A stretch of DNA of 64,000 nucleotides from Rhodanobacter glycinis (GTDB lineage Bacteria; Pseudomonadota; Gammaproteobacteria; Xanthomonadales; Rhodanobacteraceae). Both the position numbers and the translations under genes were made by a program. A model generated the notes under the pieces. It was not told the origin of the DNA and made no database searches. It saw only the letters and a list, made by a program, of their open reading frames with translations. Position 1 is the stretch's first letter; the number at the start of each line of letters is the position of its first letter. Below are positions 58,219 to 64,000 of this stretch, piece after piece. The stretch is taken from positions 20,572 to 84,571 of the forward strand of contig NZ_FOSR01000015.1 in NCBI RefSeq assembly GCF_900114325.1. Direction: 5' to 3'.

Positions 58219-58726
58219 GCTCGTGGGATACCGGATGAATCGGCATCGAATCCACGGTTGTTGGTGCCAAGAGGGGCACCGAATCTCGCATAGGATCAGG
58301 GTTGCACGAGTCGTCCAAAAAAATATGCCCCCATAAGTGCCCCCAGCTCGTAGCCGTTTAGGTACCCCCTCAACTAATCTTGCAAAGTGCCAGCTCCTAT
58401 CCACCTTCGCCACAGCAACTGACCCTATCGTCGCTAGCGGAGTCGACGAGACTCTATCGGTGCACCGAGAAGCGGAGAATTGATTGGCAGCCACCGGCCA
58501 GAAGCAGCCGGTCGCGCACGTTACTAAGTTGCCCGACAGCGGTCATCGGCGCGAGACATGACACGAACGTTGGCGTGAACATGAAGCGGTCGCCTGCATT
58601 TTCGCGCCCGCTGCGCAACCCCGCCACTGTGGGGCACCGCATCAGAAGTCTTAACCCGACTGTGCGCGAAAACGGGACAGGACCCATGAATGGCAGGAAA
58701 ATCTCGCGCCGTGGCGATACCACCAG
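58219..58726. other. Non-coding junction (508 nt) between core chromosome and accessory region
   Basis: No gene can be supported. A spaced 8-bp direct repeat TGCCCCCA occurs at 58326-58333 and 58338-58345. Open frames on both strands have no family features or ribosome-binding sites. From here to the right edge, genes are small and unfamiliar, so this is the likely border of an integrated element or a hypervariable site. No integrase is seen. Confidence 0.5.
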
Positions 58727-59488
58727 CTAATCAAGAAATGCTTCATCTTCCAAAAAGAGAAGGGAGTAGACCGAATCAACTACGCGGACCGAGTCTTCCA
58801 CGAGGTCAAATCGCGCCGCATTGTACCTGTCGAACCAGGCATCAGCTCCAACTTTCCTCGGGCCAGCGGCTGCCTTATTTGGATCGAAGCTAAGCTCGAA
58901 CGCGTAGGACTCAGGGTCAGGGGAGTCCTTGGGAAACCATGCGGTGCTGATATCTCGGGCACGCCGGAACCACTTCCTCTTGCCCTGCTCAACGCACACA
59001 AAGATCACAGGGGCCACATTCAGATCGACGATCCTAAGAGCCGTCGCCAGGGGGCTGCACTCAAATTCTCTGGCAAGTTCACGTACTGCTTTCCACGAGA
59101 GTTTCTTGTGAGCGAACAGCGCGGGTTTGAAAAGAAAGGACGGCATCAAGAGAGATGAGGCGAAGCGGTCTGCGACCATCTCCGTTTCGCGGGCCTTGTC
59201 GCTATGGCCCTCGATATCGTTTTGAGTGCAGTACAGCATGTGGCCCTTGTGATGGGTCCAGTGACCCAGCTCATGGCCAAGCGAGAATCGCTGTCGCTCG
59301 GGCATCGAACGGCTGTTGATGGTTGCTATGGCACTCTCGCCGTGGCCGACGATTAACGCGTCGCAGTCCGAAAGTGGCTCGTACTTCACCTTAACGCCAA
59401 GCGTGAGAGCTACTGCGTCAAGATCAATGTCTTCCGGGCGGGATATCCCGAGGTCGTAGATGATCTTCTCGGCATGGATGTCAGACAT
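58727..59488 (-). CDS. ImmA/IrrE-type zinc metallopeptidase
   Basis: A 253-residue protein. The zinc motif HELGH is at 72-76, with the third ligand region ETEMVADRFASSLLMP at about 101-116 (Glu103), the hallmark of ImmA/IrrE peptidases (formerly DUF955). Such enzymes usually cleave a partner repressor or regulator. An HTH domain is not fused here. The start chosen is ATG 59488 with AAGG 8 nt upstream; ATG 59503 is in frame and would overlap the preceding gene by 23 nt. Third gene of a minus-strand trio with the 142-residue protein and the sigma-like protein. Confidence 0.88.
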   Translation of the reverse strand: MSDIHAEKIIYDLGISRPEDIDLDAVALTLGVKVKYEPLSDCDALIVGHGESAIATINSRSMPERQRFSLGHELGHWTHHKGHMLYCTQNDIEGHSDKARETEMVADRFASSLLMPSFLFKPALFAHKKLSWKAVRELAREFECSPLATALRIVDLNVAPVIFVCVEQGKRKWFRRARDISTAWFPKDSPDPESYAFELSFDPNKAAAGPRKVGADAWFDRYNAARFDLVEDSVRVVDSVYSLLFLEDEAFLD

Positions 59489-59909
59489 TTCCTGGCCCTT
59501 CATCAGGCGAAATGGCGCCGAGCTCCACCAGCGATTGATACATCTTCAAGGCAGTGTCATCCGAGACACCTGCACCCTTTCGTGCCGCTAGTGTGGTCGG
59601 GACCTCAGACGGATGCCGTTGCCAATAGTCGCGAAGGACCGCTTTGGCTCTCGCCCCGTCGATGGCGGTAACTGAGCCCCTGTGGGGCTCGCGCAACTGT
59701 TGCTTGGCGAGCGCGAGCCTTTCAACGCCTAAGGCGTGCCGGCAGCTTTCGGTTGCCTCTTTGACCATGGAACTGGCCATATTTTCGTCTATTCCCAACT
59801 CTTGCAGACTGGCTTCAACCGCTGCGGATGTCAGGTGTGCGATGTCTTCCACAAGGAAGTCGATGGCTTTCTCGAACTGCTCTTTCGACTTGTTGGAGCG
59901 CGTTGTCAT
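59481..59909 (-). CDS. Hypothetical protein between the sigma-like and ImmA-like genes
   Basis: A 142-residue soluble, mostly helical protein that I do not recognise. The N-terminal half is acidic and helical (EQFEKAIDFLVEDIAHLTSA), and the C-terminal half contains ARAKAVLRDYWQRHP and SDDTALKMYQSLVELGAIS, which could be a small HTH-like unit. Its start overlaps the sigma-like gene as ATGA, and its end overlaps the metallopeptidase, so the three are one translational unit. Being encoded before a peptidase, it is a reasonable candidate substrate or adaptor (inference). Confidence 0.72.
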   Translation of the reverse strand: MTTRSNKSKEQFEKAIDFLVEDIAHLTSAAVEASLQELGIDENMASSMVKEATESCRHALGVERLALAKQQLREPHRGSVTAIDGARAKAVLRDYWQRHPSEVPTTLAARKGAGVSDDTALKMYQSLVELGAISPDEGPGNV

Positions 59910-60466
59910 ATGGCCCTCCGCTCTGAGAGTCTCTTGTTCATGAATCGCCGTATCTTTTTCTCCAATGACTCGTAAGCCAACTGGTCAAGGCCAAGGAGTT
60001 CGCGGATTTCGTCCCGGCTAAGGCCTTCTGCTCGCCCTTCGAAGACGAGCATTGGGCGCGTGTCATCTCCGAAGGCTTGTTGGACCTCTTCCATGGCATG
60101 CTTCAAGTCATCCATGCGCTCCACCCACGCCTCCGGTGACTCATCATCTACGTCCTCAAAATCTTGTTCCAGGTCGCCCATCGACTCGGTTTGCTTGCTC
60201 TTCCTACGCAAGTTGAACAACTCGCTCCTCATCGCATTGCCTAAGAAGGTGATGGCGGTGGCATCGCGTGGGCACCGCCGTTCGCCCAGCGAGGCTTTGA
60301 GCAGTGCGTGATGCAATAGGTCTTTCGGGTCGACACCGGGAAGCGTGTTGGCCAATCGTGCGGCATACAGTGCAAGCCGCTTTGTGTCGTCTTTCGACAG
60401 ATCGCCGATGATTGCGCACATCTCTTCCTGCGTGTAAACGGCCGTGCCGTCGTCTGTGTCAGTCAC
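59906..60466 (-). CDS. Sigma-70-like (ECF-type) regulatory protein
   Basis: A 186-residue protein. Residues about 30-90 (LALYAARLANTLPGVDPKDLLHHALLKASLG ... FLGNAMRSELFNLRRKSK, in parts) resemble sigma region 2, and residues about 125-180 (AMEEVQQAFGDD ... GLSRDEIRELLGLDQLAYE ... KIRRFMNKRL) resemble region 4. An acidic linker (QDFEDVDDESPE) joins them. The match to canonical sigma factors is moderate, so a sigma-like regulator is the safe call. First gene of the trio, transcribed away from the repeats at 60577-60677. Confidence 0.7.
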   Translation of the reverse strand: MTDTDDGTAVYTQEEMCAIIGDLSKDDTKRLALYAARLANTLPGVDPKDLLHHALLKASLGERRCPRDATAITFLGNAMRSELFNLRRKSKQTESMGDLEQDFEDVDDESPEAWVERMDDLKHAMEEVQQAFGDDTRPMLVFEGRAEGLSRDEIRELLGLDQLAYESLEKKIRRFMNKRLSERRAI

Positions 60467-60576
60467 TTGACTCCCCCTGTCCTAGAAGGCTCACCGAGAC
60501 GCGTCTTTCGGACGAGCCTCGGAGAAGACGATAGCTCTGACTGGCCAGAAATGCGACGCACATCATGCAAGAACCT

Positions 60577-60677
60577 GCCATGTCCGAAGCCGGGTAGCAG
60601 ATGAGCCTTTTAGGTCGGAAGGCGGAAAGGTGAAGCCCGCCATGTCCGATCTTGCCGTTCTGGTGAGCCTTATAAGG
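60577..60677. repeat. Duplicated bipartite operator-like repeat in the divergent gap
   Basis: Two half-elements, GCCATGTCCGA and TGAGCCTT(T/A)TA(A)GG, separated by exactly 14 nt, occur at 60577-60614 and again 62 nt further at 60639-60677. The spacers are unrelated, which points to conservation of the two half-sites. The gap lies between the sigma-like gene (minus) and the YjzC-like gene (plus). A TATAAG at 60671-60676 could serve as -10 element. Confidence 0.7.
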
Positions 60678-60710
60678 CGAGGGGAATACTCTTTTTTGGA
60701 GAAAAGCCAG

Positions 60711-60914
60711 ATGAGCGAACAGTTTAAGCCGGGTGAGAAGGTGCCTCGGTCGGGGATCTACAAGGTCATGCACGACCGGAATCACGCGCAGGAGCACGAG
60801 GTGACCTGCGTGCTCGGGGAGACTTTCCCGCCGTGCAACGGCTGTGGATCGCATCCACGTTTTTCACTCGTGCGCGCGGCGCATCACGTGTTCAACCACG
60901 AGCACTTCAAGTAG
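60711..60914 (+). CDS. YjzC-like small protein
   Basis: A 67-residue protein starting SEQFKPGEKVPRSGIYKVMHD, with HEVTCVLGETFPPCNGCG and a His-rich end (AAHHVFNHEHFK). The start, the central HEVT segment and the CxxC-like CNGC resemble the YjzC family of unknown function. Cys and His residues could bind a metal. GGAG lies 9 nt before the ATG at 60711. First gene of the plus-strand arm. Confidence 0.75.
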   Translation: MSEQFKPGEKVPRSGIYKVMHDRNHAQEHEVTCVLGETFPPCNGCGSHPRFSLVRAAHHVFNHEHFK

Positions 60915-60938
60915 TAACGGTATCGAAGGAGAGCGACG

Positions 60939-61157
60939 ATGGGTTCGAGGCATTTTCCGAGGGGTTTGGATGGGAGGCAACGTGACCAGGATGGTCAGAT
61001 CCGGCAAAAGCGGAGCGATACGAAAGTGGTGACTCTGAGAGAGGAGTACGGGCAGAACTTCGCAAAAGGGTTTCGCTCGGACGCACACCTGGGGACCGTC
61101 CGCGATACGACTGGAAAAAGCCTCCACGAGTTAGTGAAGGACATGAAGGACGAGTAG
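60939..61157 (+). CDS. Small hypothetical protein downstream of the YjzC-like gene
   Basis: A 72-residue basic protein: GLDGRQRDQDGQIRQKRSDT followed by VVTLREEYGQNFAKGFRSDA and LGTVRDTTGKSLHELVKD. The middle Asp-Gly-Gln-Ile-Arg-x-Lys-Arg segment looks conserved-type, and the C-terminal half is likely helical. AAGGAG precedes the ATG by 8 nt. I do not recognise the family. It lies 24 nt after the YjzC-like stop and probably shares its transcript. Confidence 0.7.
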   Translation: MGSRHFPRGLDGRQRDQDGQIRQKRSDTKVVTLREEYGQNFAKGFRSDAHLGTVRDTTGKSLHELVKDMKDE

Positions 61158-61412
61158 CGAGCGGTTGGTCTCTTCGTCTACGCGCAGCCCAACGGATGAT
61201 GGCCAACGTCAGCCAACTAAATCGTGTGGGATGCTGCGGTAGTCGCGTTGTCACGCTCGGTAAGAGCCCACGGGGGTGGACATCACGGCCGAGGGAAGCC
61301 AAAGCGGACCGGGCGACGCATCTACTGTCATGGGCTCAAAAGGTCGATGCGGTGTCTCGAACCACGAGACCGTCATCGGATTTAATCCCAGACAGCATCA
61401 GGAGAAAAGCTT

Positions 61413-61661
61413 ATGAACGCCGAAAAGAAAAAGATAAACATCTTCGTCAACGAAGACCGCCACGAGATCGAGACACACACCATCACCTACGAGCGCGTCG
61501 TCGATCTCTACCTTGGCGAAGGCAAGCCGCCTTCCAAGCAGTACGTCATCAAGTATTCGCACGGCCCCTCGGAGAACCCGAGTGGAACGCTCGCACCTGG
61601 AGAAGAGGTCAAGATTAAAGATGGCATGCGATTTCGAGTTTCCGGAACTGGCGAGTCGTAA
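61413..61661 (+). CDS. Multiubiquitin-family ubiquitin-like protein (single domain)
   Basis: An 82-residue beta-grasp protein matching the Multi_ubiq pattern: KINIFVNEDRHEIETHTITY (first strands), VVDLYLGEGKPPSKQYVIKY, then SHGPSENPSGTLAPGEEVKI and KDGMRFRVSGTGES at the end. It holds one Ubl unit only. The C-terminus ends Gly80-Glu-Ser rather than Gly-Gly, so activation may need trimming or use a non-canonical tail. AGGAG lies 8 nt before the ATG at 61413. The last 41 nt overlap the E1 gene. It would be the protein tag of the cassette. Confidence 0.85.
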   Translation: MNAEKKKINIFVNEDRHEIETHTITYERVVDLYLGEGKPPSKQYVIKYSHGPSENPSGTLAPGEEVKIKDGMRFRVSGTGES

Positions 61662-62832
61662 TCCGTTCGTCCGTGATCTTCATGATCTCGGCTACGACGC
61701 CGACTTCATAGGGGGCTATTTCGTGCTCTACGGGTTGCCGTATCTGGACCAAACCGGCGCCCTCAAGCACGGCGACTTGTTCAGCCCCGTCAACCTCGGT
61801 GCCGATTGCGTCATCGAGCCACCCAGCAACCACCAGGTCTGGTGGCGTGGCGGCCAGCCGCACGCTGTGGGGGGCTGCGCGCTGGGCATTAGCCCCACCG
61901 CTGCAGCCGTCCAAATCGTCCCCGATGTCGTGACCGACCTGGCGTTTTCCTTGAAGCTGCTCGACAACAACCACCAGAAGCGCAACTACGTGTCTTTCCA
62001 GGAGAAGATCGAGACATACCTCGATGTCATCGTTCAGCCGGCTATGGCCGCGTACCCTATTGCGACTCCGCTGCGCGGCATCGAGCGACGGGCCGCGGAA
62101 CAGGGATCGCCGCTTCGGTTCCCCGACACCTCGTCGGCGAATTACGGCATCAACGATGTCGCCGATCGCCTGCGTGGTAAGAAGGTGGCCATCGTCGGAC
62201 TCGGAGGCACCGGCTCGTGCATTCTGGACTTCATCGCCCGAACGCACCTTGAGACCATCACGCTGTTCGACGATGACAAGATCCACGTGCATACCCTGTT
62301 CCGGATCCCCGGTGTTGTGGGCAGAAGCCTCATCGGAAGGTCGAAGGTTGAGGCGCTGGCCAAGCATTACGACACCTGGCACGCGGGCATCACGCCTGTA
62401 CCCGAGCGGGTTACTGCCGACAACGTCGAGTGTCTGCGCGGCTTGGATTTCGTCTTCGTCTCAGTTGACGATGGACCTTCGCGGCGCTTCCTGATCGACT
62501 GGCTGAGCAGTGCAGGCATCCCATACGTCGACTGCGGCATGGGCCTAAACCGGTCCTTTGGCAGCGCGCTCAACGGCGTGGTTCGCATCACCGGCGTCGA
62601 CCGCGGAGCCTACGACCGGACCGTCGACACCCCGTACCTTCCGACCGTGAACCCGAAGGACGCCGAGTACCGCAAACAGGCGCAAATCATCGAGCTCAAC
62701 GCGCTGAACGCCGCTCTCGCCGTAGTTCGCTTCAAGCAGCACCTCGGGCTCTACGAGCGGACCGATGAGGCCGCGTGGTACACCTTCGAAACCGCGTCAT
62801 TCGAAGCCGACGCCGAGGGGCGCAACCTATGA
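61621..62832 (+). CDS. E1-like ThiF-family adenylyltransferase with N-terminal DUF6791-like domain
   Basis: A 403-residue protein. Residues 1-155 resemble the DUF6791-type region found before ThiF domains (NHQVWWRGGQPHAVGG, DLAFSLKLLDNNHQKRNYVS). The ThiF/E1 domain follows: nucleotide loop GLGGTGS at 193-199, DDD at 217-219, Arg228 (LFRIPG), Lys242 (RSKVEALAKHY) and Asp283-284. Zinc-binding Cys pairs of ThiF/MoeB are absent. Cys63, Cys86 and Cys305 are the plausible thioester sites. It would adenylate the C-terminus of the Ubl. The start ATG 61621 overlaps the Ubl gene by 41 nt; the open frame further upstream has no homology. Its stop overlaps the next gene as ATGA. Confidence 0.88.
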   Translation: MACDFEFPELASRNPFVRDLHDLGYDADFIGGYFVLYGLPYLDQTGALKHGDLFSPVNLGADCVIEPPSNHQVWWRGGQPHAVGGCALGISPTAAAVQIVPDVVTDLAFSLKLLDNNHQKRNYVSFQEKIETYLDVIVQPAMAAYPIATPLRGIERRAAEQGSPLRFPDTSSANYGINDVADRLRGKKVAIVGLGGTGSCILDFIARTHLETITLFDDDKIHVHTLFRIPGVVGRSLIGRSKVEALAKHYDTWHAGITPVPERVTADNVECLRGLDFVFVSVDDGPSRRFLIDWLSSAGIPYVDCGMGLNRSFGSALNGVVRITGVDRGAYDRTVDTPYLPTVNPKDAEYRKQAQIIELNALNAALAVVRFKQHLGLYERTDEAAWYTFETASFEADAEGRNL

Positions 62833-63242
62833 CATATGTATACGAGGCGGTGAAGCGCATCCCCACGACGCTGAGCCCGGGCGTCATCTACCACAACGTG
62901 GAGTTCGAGCTGGCGGCGCTTCGGTGCGCGTGCGGCTGCGGTCATCGCATCACGCTGCTGGTGCCTGATGGCCACCGCATTTCGGTGCAGGGAGCCGTGC
63001 CTTCCGTTACCCCGTCGATACTCGTTGGCGACGCGCCGTGTCACTCGCACTACTTTATAAGCAGCGGGGAGGTGGAATGGCTTCGAGCGTTTTCGCCGAG
63101 CCAGGCCGAAGCGGTCATGCGGGGGCAGGTGGCGCGACATGTCTCAGCTGACCGAGCGAGCCGGTCGTTGTGGGAACGCTGGCGTCGCGCGGTGCTCCGG
63201 GCGATTGGCAGGGTCATGCGATTCTTCAACGGCAGCCGATGA
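62829..63242 (+). CDS. DUF6527-type Cys/His-rich protein
   Basis: A 137-residue protein. The first 75 residues contain CACGCGH (Cys33, Cys35, Cys37, His39) and CHSH (Cys71, His72, His74), a probable zinc site. The C-terminus has a strongly basic amphipathic helix (LWERWRRAVLRAIGRVMRFF, about 114-133) that could bind membrane or nucleic acid. The match is to DUF6527, which I associate with ThiF/multiubiquitin loci (recollection, not searched). Start ATG 62829 is coupled to the E1 stop. It may be the E2, ligase-like factor or peptidase of the cassette; none of these can be read from sequence. Confidence 0.8.
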   Translation: MTYVYEAVKRIPTTLSPGVIYHNVEFELAALRCACGCGHRITLLVPDGHRISVQGAVPSVTPSILVGDAPCHSHYFISSGEVEWLRAFSPSQAEAVMRGQVARHVSADRASRSLWERWRRAVLRAIGRVMRFFNGSR

Positions 63243-63489
63243 GTCAGGGGGCGCGTTCGATCTAGCACAATGCCGGTTCGCACTGGAAGCCACGGGCTCA
63301 GCGCAAGATAGAGCCGTGCCCGCGCTAATAGATCGAAACGCTGCCGGGCTGCTTCGAGGACGCGACAATTTTCCCGATAGAGAGTCCCGGCAGCCGCGCT
63401 TTTCGATCATCCGGCGGTCCGCGGCGGCAGTTCGCCTGACACTGCGCTAGCCCGTATGCTTGGTTCCCGGGGAATTCAGAGGCGGGGAC

Positions 63490-63690
63490 ATGGCAATTTA
63501 TGACGAAGTGCTGGCGTGGGCGGACAGGCTGCCGCCGTGGCGTCAGGATGGTGACGCAGCCAGTCGAGCTGCTGGAGGACATCGACGCGGTGAATGCTCT
63601 GTTCCAGGAAATCAACAAACGCAGAGGCCGAAAGCATCCATCACTCGGCTACGCTCCCTGCGCGATGGGACCAATGCTTTAAGTGATTAG
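63490..63690 (+). pseudogene. Remnant of a larger gene (N-terminal fragment, frameshifted)
   Basis: The frame from ATG 63490 begins MAIYDEVLAWADRLPPWRQD, a start reminiscent of large accessory NTPases that open with a similar Trp-rich helix. After about 20 residues the translation becomes low-quality and Arg/Gly-rich, stopping at 63690. A different frame (from 63551) reads sensibly for about 44 residues (QPVELLEDIDAVNALFQEIN). This pattern suggests a truncated, frameshifted relic. Confidence 0.45.
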
Positions 63691-63801
63691 CTTTCCAGGC
63701 CGGCGCGCGGCCATCCGTGCGGAAGAAACATGGGATTCGGAGCATTGAGGCCCGCCGCTCTAAGCTGAAGGAGCGCCGAGCGGGCCAAGACCGACGACAC
63801 A

Positions 63802-63948
63802 ATGGTGCGTGGTTGCCCGTTGATTAGCATGGTCCTGGGTTACGACGACGACACTGGTGAGTGGTTCACGCCACATCCCGATGAAGAGAGTGAGTATATC
63901 GACGTCCCCTTGCCCGCCCGACGCTCTGATGACCTATGTTGGAGATGA
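63802..63948 (+). CDS. Small hypothetical protein
   Basis: A 48-residue acidic protein: VRGCPLISMVLGYDDDTGEW then FTPHPDEESEYIDVPLPARR and SDDLCWR. The composition looks protein-like and its end overlaps the next ATG (ATGA, 63945-63948), which supports real coding. No clear Shine-Dalgarno is visible. Family not recognised. Confidence 0.4.
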   Translation: MVRGCPLISMVLGYDDDTGEWFTPHPDEESEYIDVPLPARRSDDLCWR

Positions 63949-64000
63949 CCATGGCGACAGGCAAGCGTGGGTTTGAGTTGGCCCATCCGAACGCGGCGGG
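63945..64000 (+). CDS. 5' fragment of a gene running off the right edge
   Basis: Only about 18 residues are visible: MTMATGKRGFELAHPNAAG. The start overlaps the stop of the preceding small frame; ATG 63951 is also possible. Too short to name. Confidence 0.4.
   Translation, partial: MTMATGKRGFELAHPNAA

Noticed and set aside
58126..58494. 122-residue minus-strand frame at the junction, considered as an integrase relic or the end of a tmRNA
   Set aside because: No recombinase motifs and no tRNA-like 3' end could be found.
60577..60677. Possible CRISPR-like repeat
   Set aside because: Only two copies, bipartite and imperfect, with no cas genes; an operator pair fits better.
61196..61618. 140-residue open frame covering the gap before the Ubl gene
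   Set aside because: It is out of frame with the Ubl, very Arg-rich at the end, and lacks a ribosome-binding site.
63139..63450. 103-residue open frame after the DUF6527 gene
   Set aside because: It starts inside the DUF6527 gene, has no Shine-Dalgarno and no recognisable pattern.

Overview
The window looks like a chromosomal segment of a GC-rich gammaproteobacterium of the order Xanthomonadales, most likely Rhodanobacteraceae (Rhodanobacter/Dyella-like). The pointers are a FabV-type enoyl reductase, a 6-oxopurine-type methylthioinosine phosphorylase beside hpt, an rpoE-rseA-protease cluster without rseB, and a tig-clpP-clpX-lon-hupB-ppiD block. The genus is an inference from gene content; no rRNA is present.

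Layout. 0-10 kb: a truncated D-aminoacylase-type amidohydrolase divergent from an AraC regulator, then fabV, cutC, a cold-shock gene, and a tightly packed purine/cell-wall salvage run (CYTH protein, nagZ, hpt, methylthioinosine phosphorylase), followed by rlmD. 10-14 kb: a YdbH-like envelope protein with a lipoprotein that appears to fuse YnbE-like and YdbL-like parts, and a receiver-HPt protein. 14-26 kb: one long minus-strand series that reads in transcription order: a small protein and a GGDEF-EAL protein, then sigma-E (rpoE), rseA, a Do-family protease, lepA, lepB, a DUF4845 protein, rnc, era and recO. 26-33 kb: a FadB/FadJ-type beta-oxidation protein, DUF2058, slyX, ugd, an FKBP isomerase and a CPA2 antiporter. 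33.6-33.9 kb: a tRNA Ala-Glu-Asp operon with a clear promoter and terminator. 34-45 kb: DUF1249, the divergent ppsR/ppsA pair, a PsrA-like TetR regulator, a PP2C phosphatase, tRNA-Ser with a duplicated 3' end and terminator, dnaQ-rnhA, a methyltransferase divergent from gloB, and an MltD-like transglycosylase. 45-55 kb: the protein-quality-control block tig-clpP-clpX-lon-hupB-ppiD, with tRNA-Val and tRNA-Asp inserted between hupB and ppiD, a separate tRNA-Leu, and a five-tRNA cluster (Arg, Pro, Arg, His, Lys). 55-58.1 kb: an omega-amidase and a methionine/glutamine-type aminotransferase (methionine salvage), and a LysR regulator.

From about 58.2 kb to the right edge the character changes. Core genes stop, and small unfamiliar genes, a decayed gene and an accessory cassette take over. 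This part contains a sigma-factor-like protein, an unknown protein and an ImmA/IrrE metallopeptidase on the minus strand. Divergent from them lie a YjzC-like protein, a small unknown protein and a compact ubiquitin-like cassette: a multiubiquitin-family Ubl, an E1-like ThiF enzyme with an uncharacterised N-terminal domain, and a Cys/His-rich DUF6527 protein. No stand-alone E2 or JAB peptidase is visible. This is the most interesting part of the window: a minimal predicted Ubl-conjugation system beside a possible dedicated regulator and peptidase, with duplicated operator-like repeats between the two arms.

Limits: all calls come from reading sequence and remembered family features; no searches were run. 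Start codons are given where a ribosome-binding site or family length supports them, and alternatives are named.
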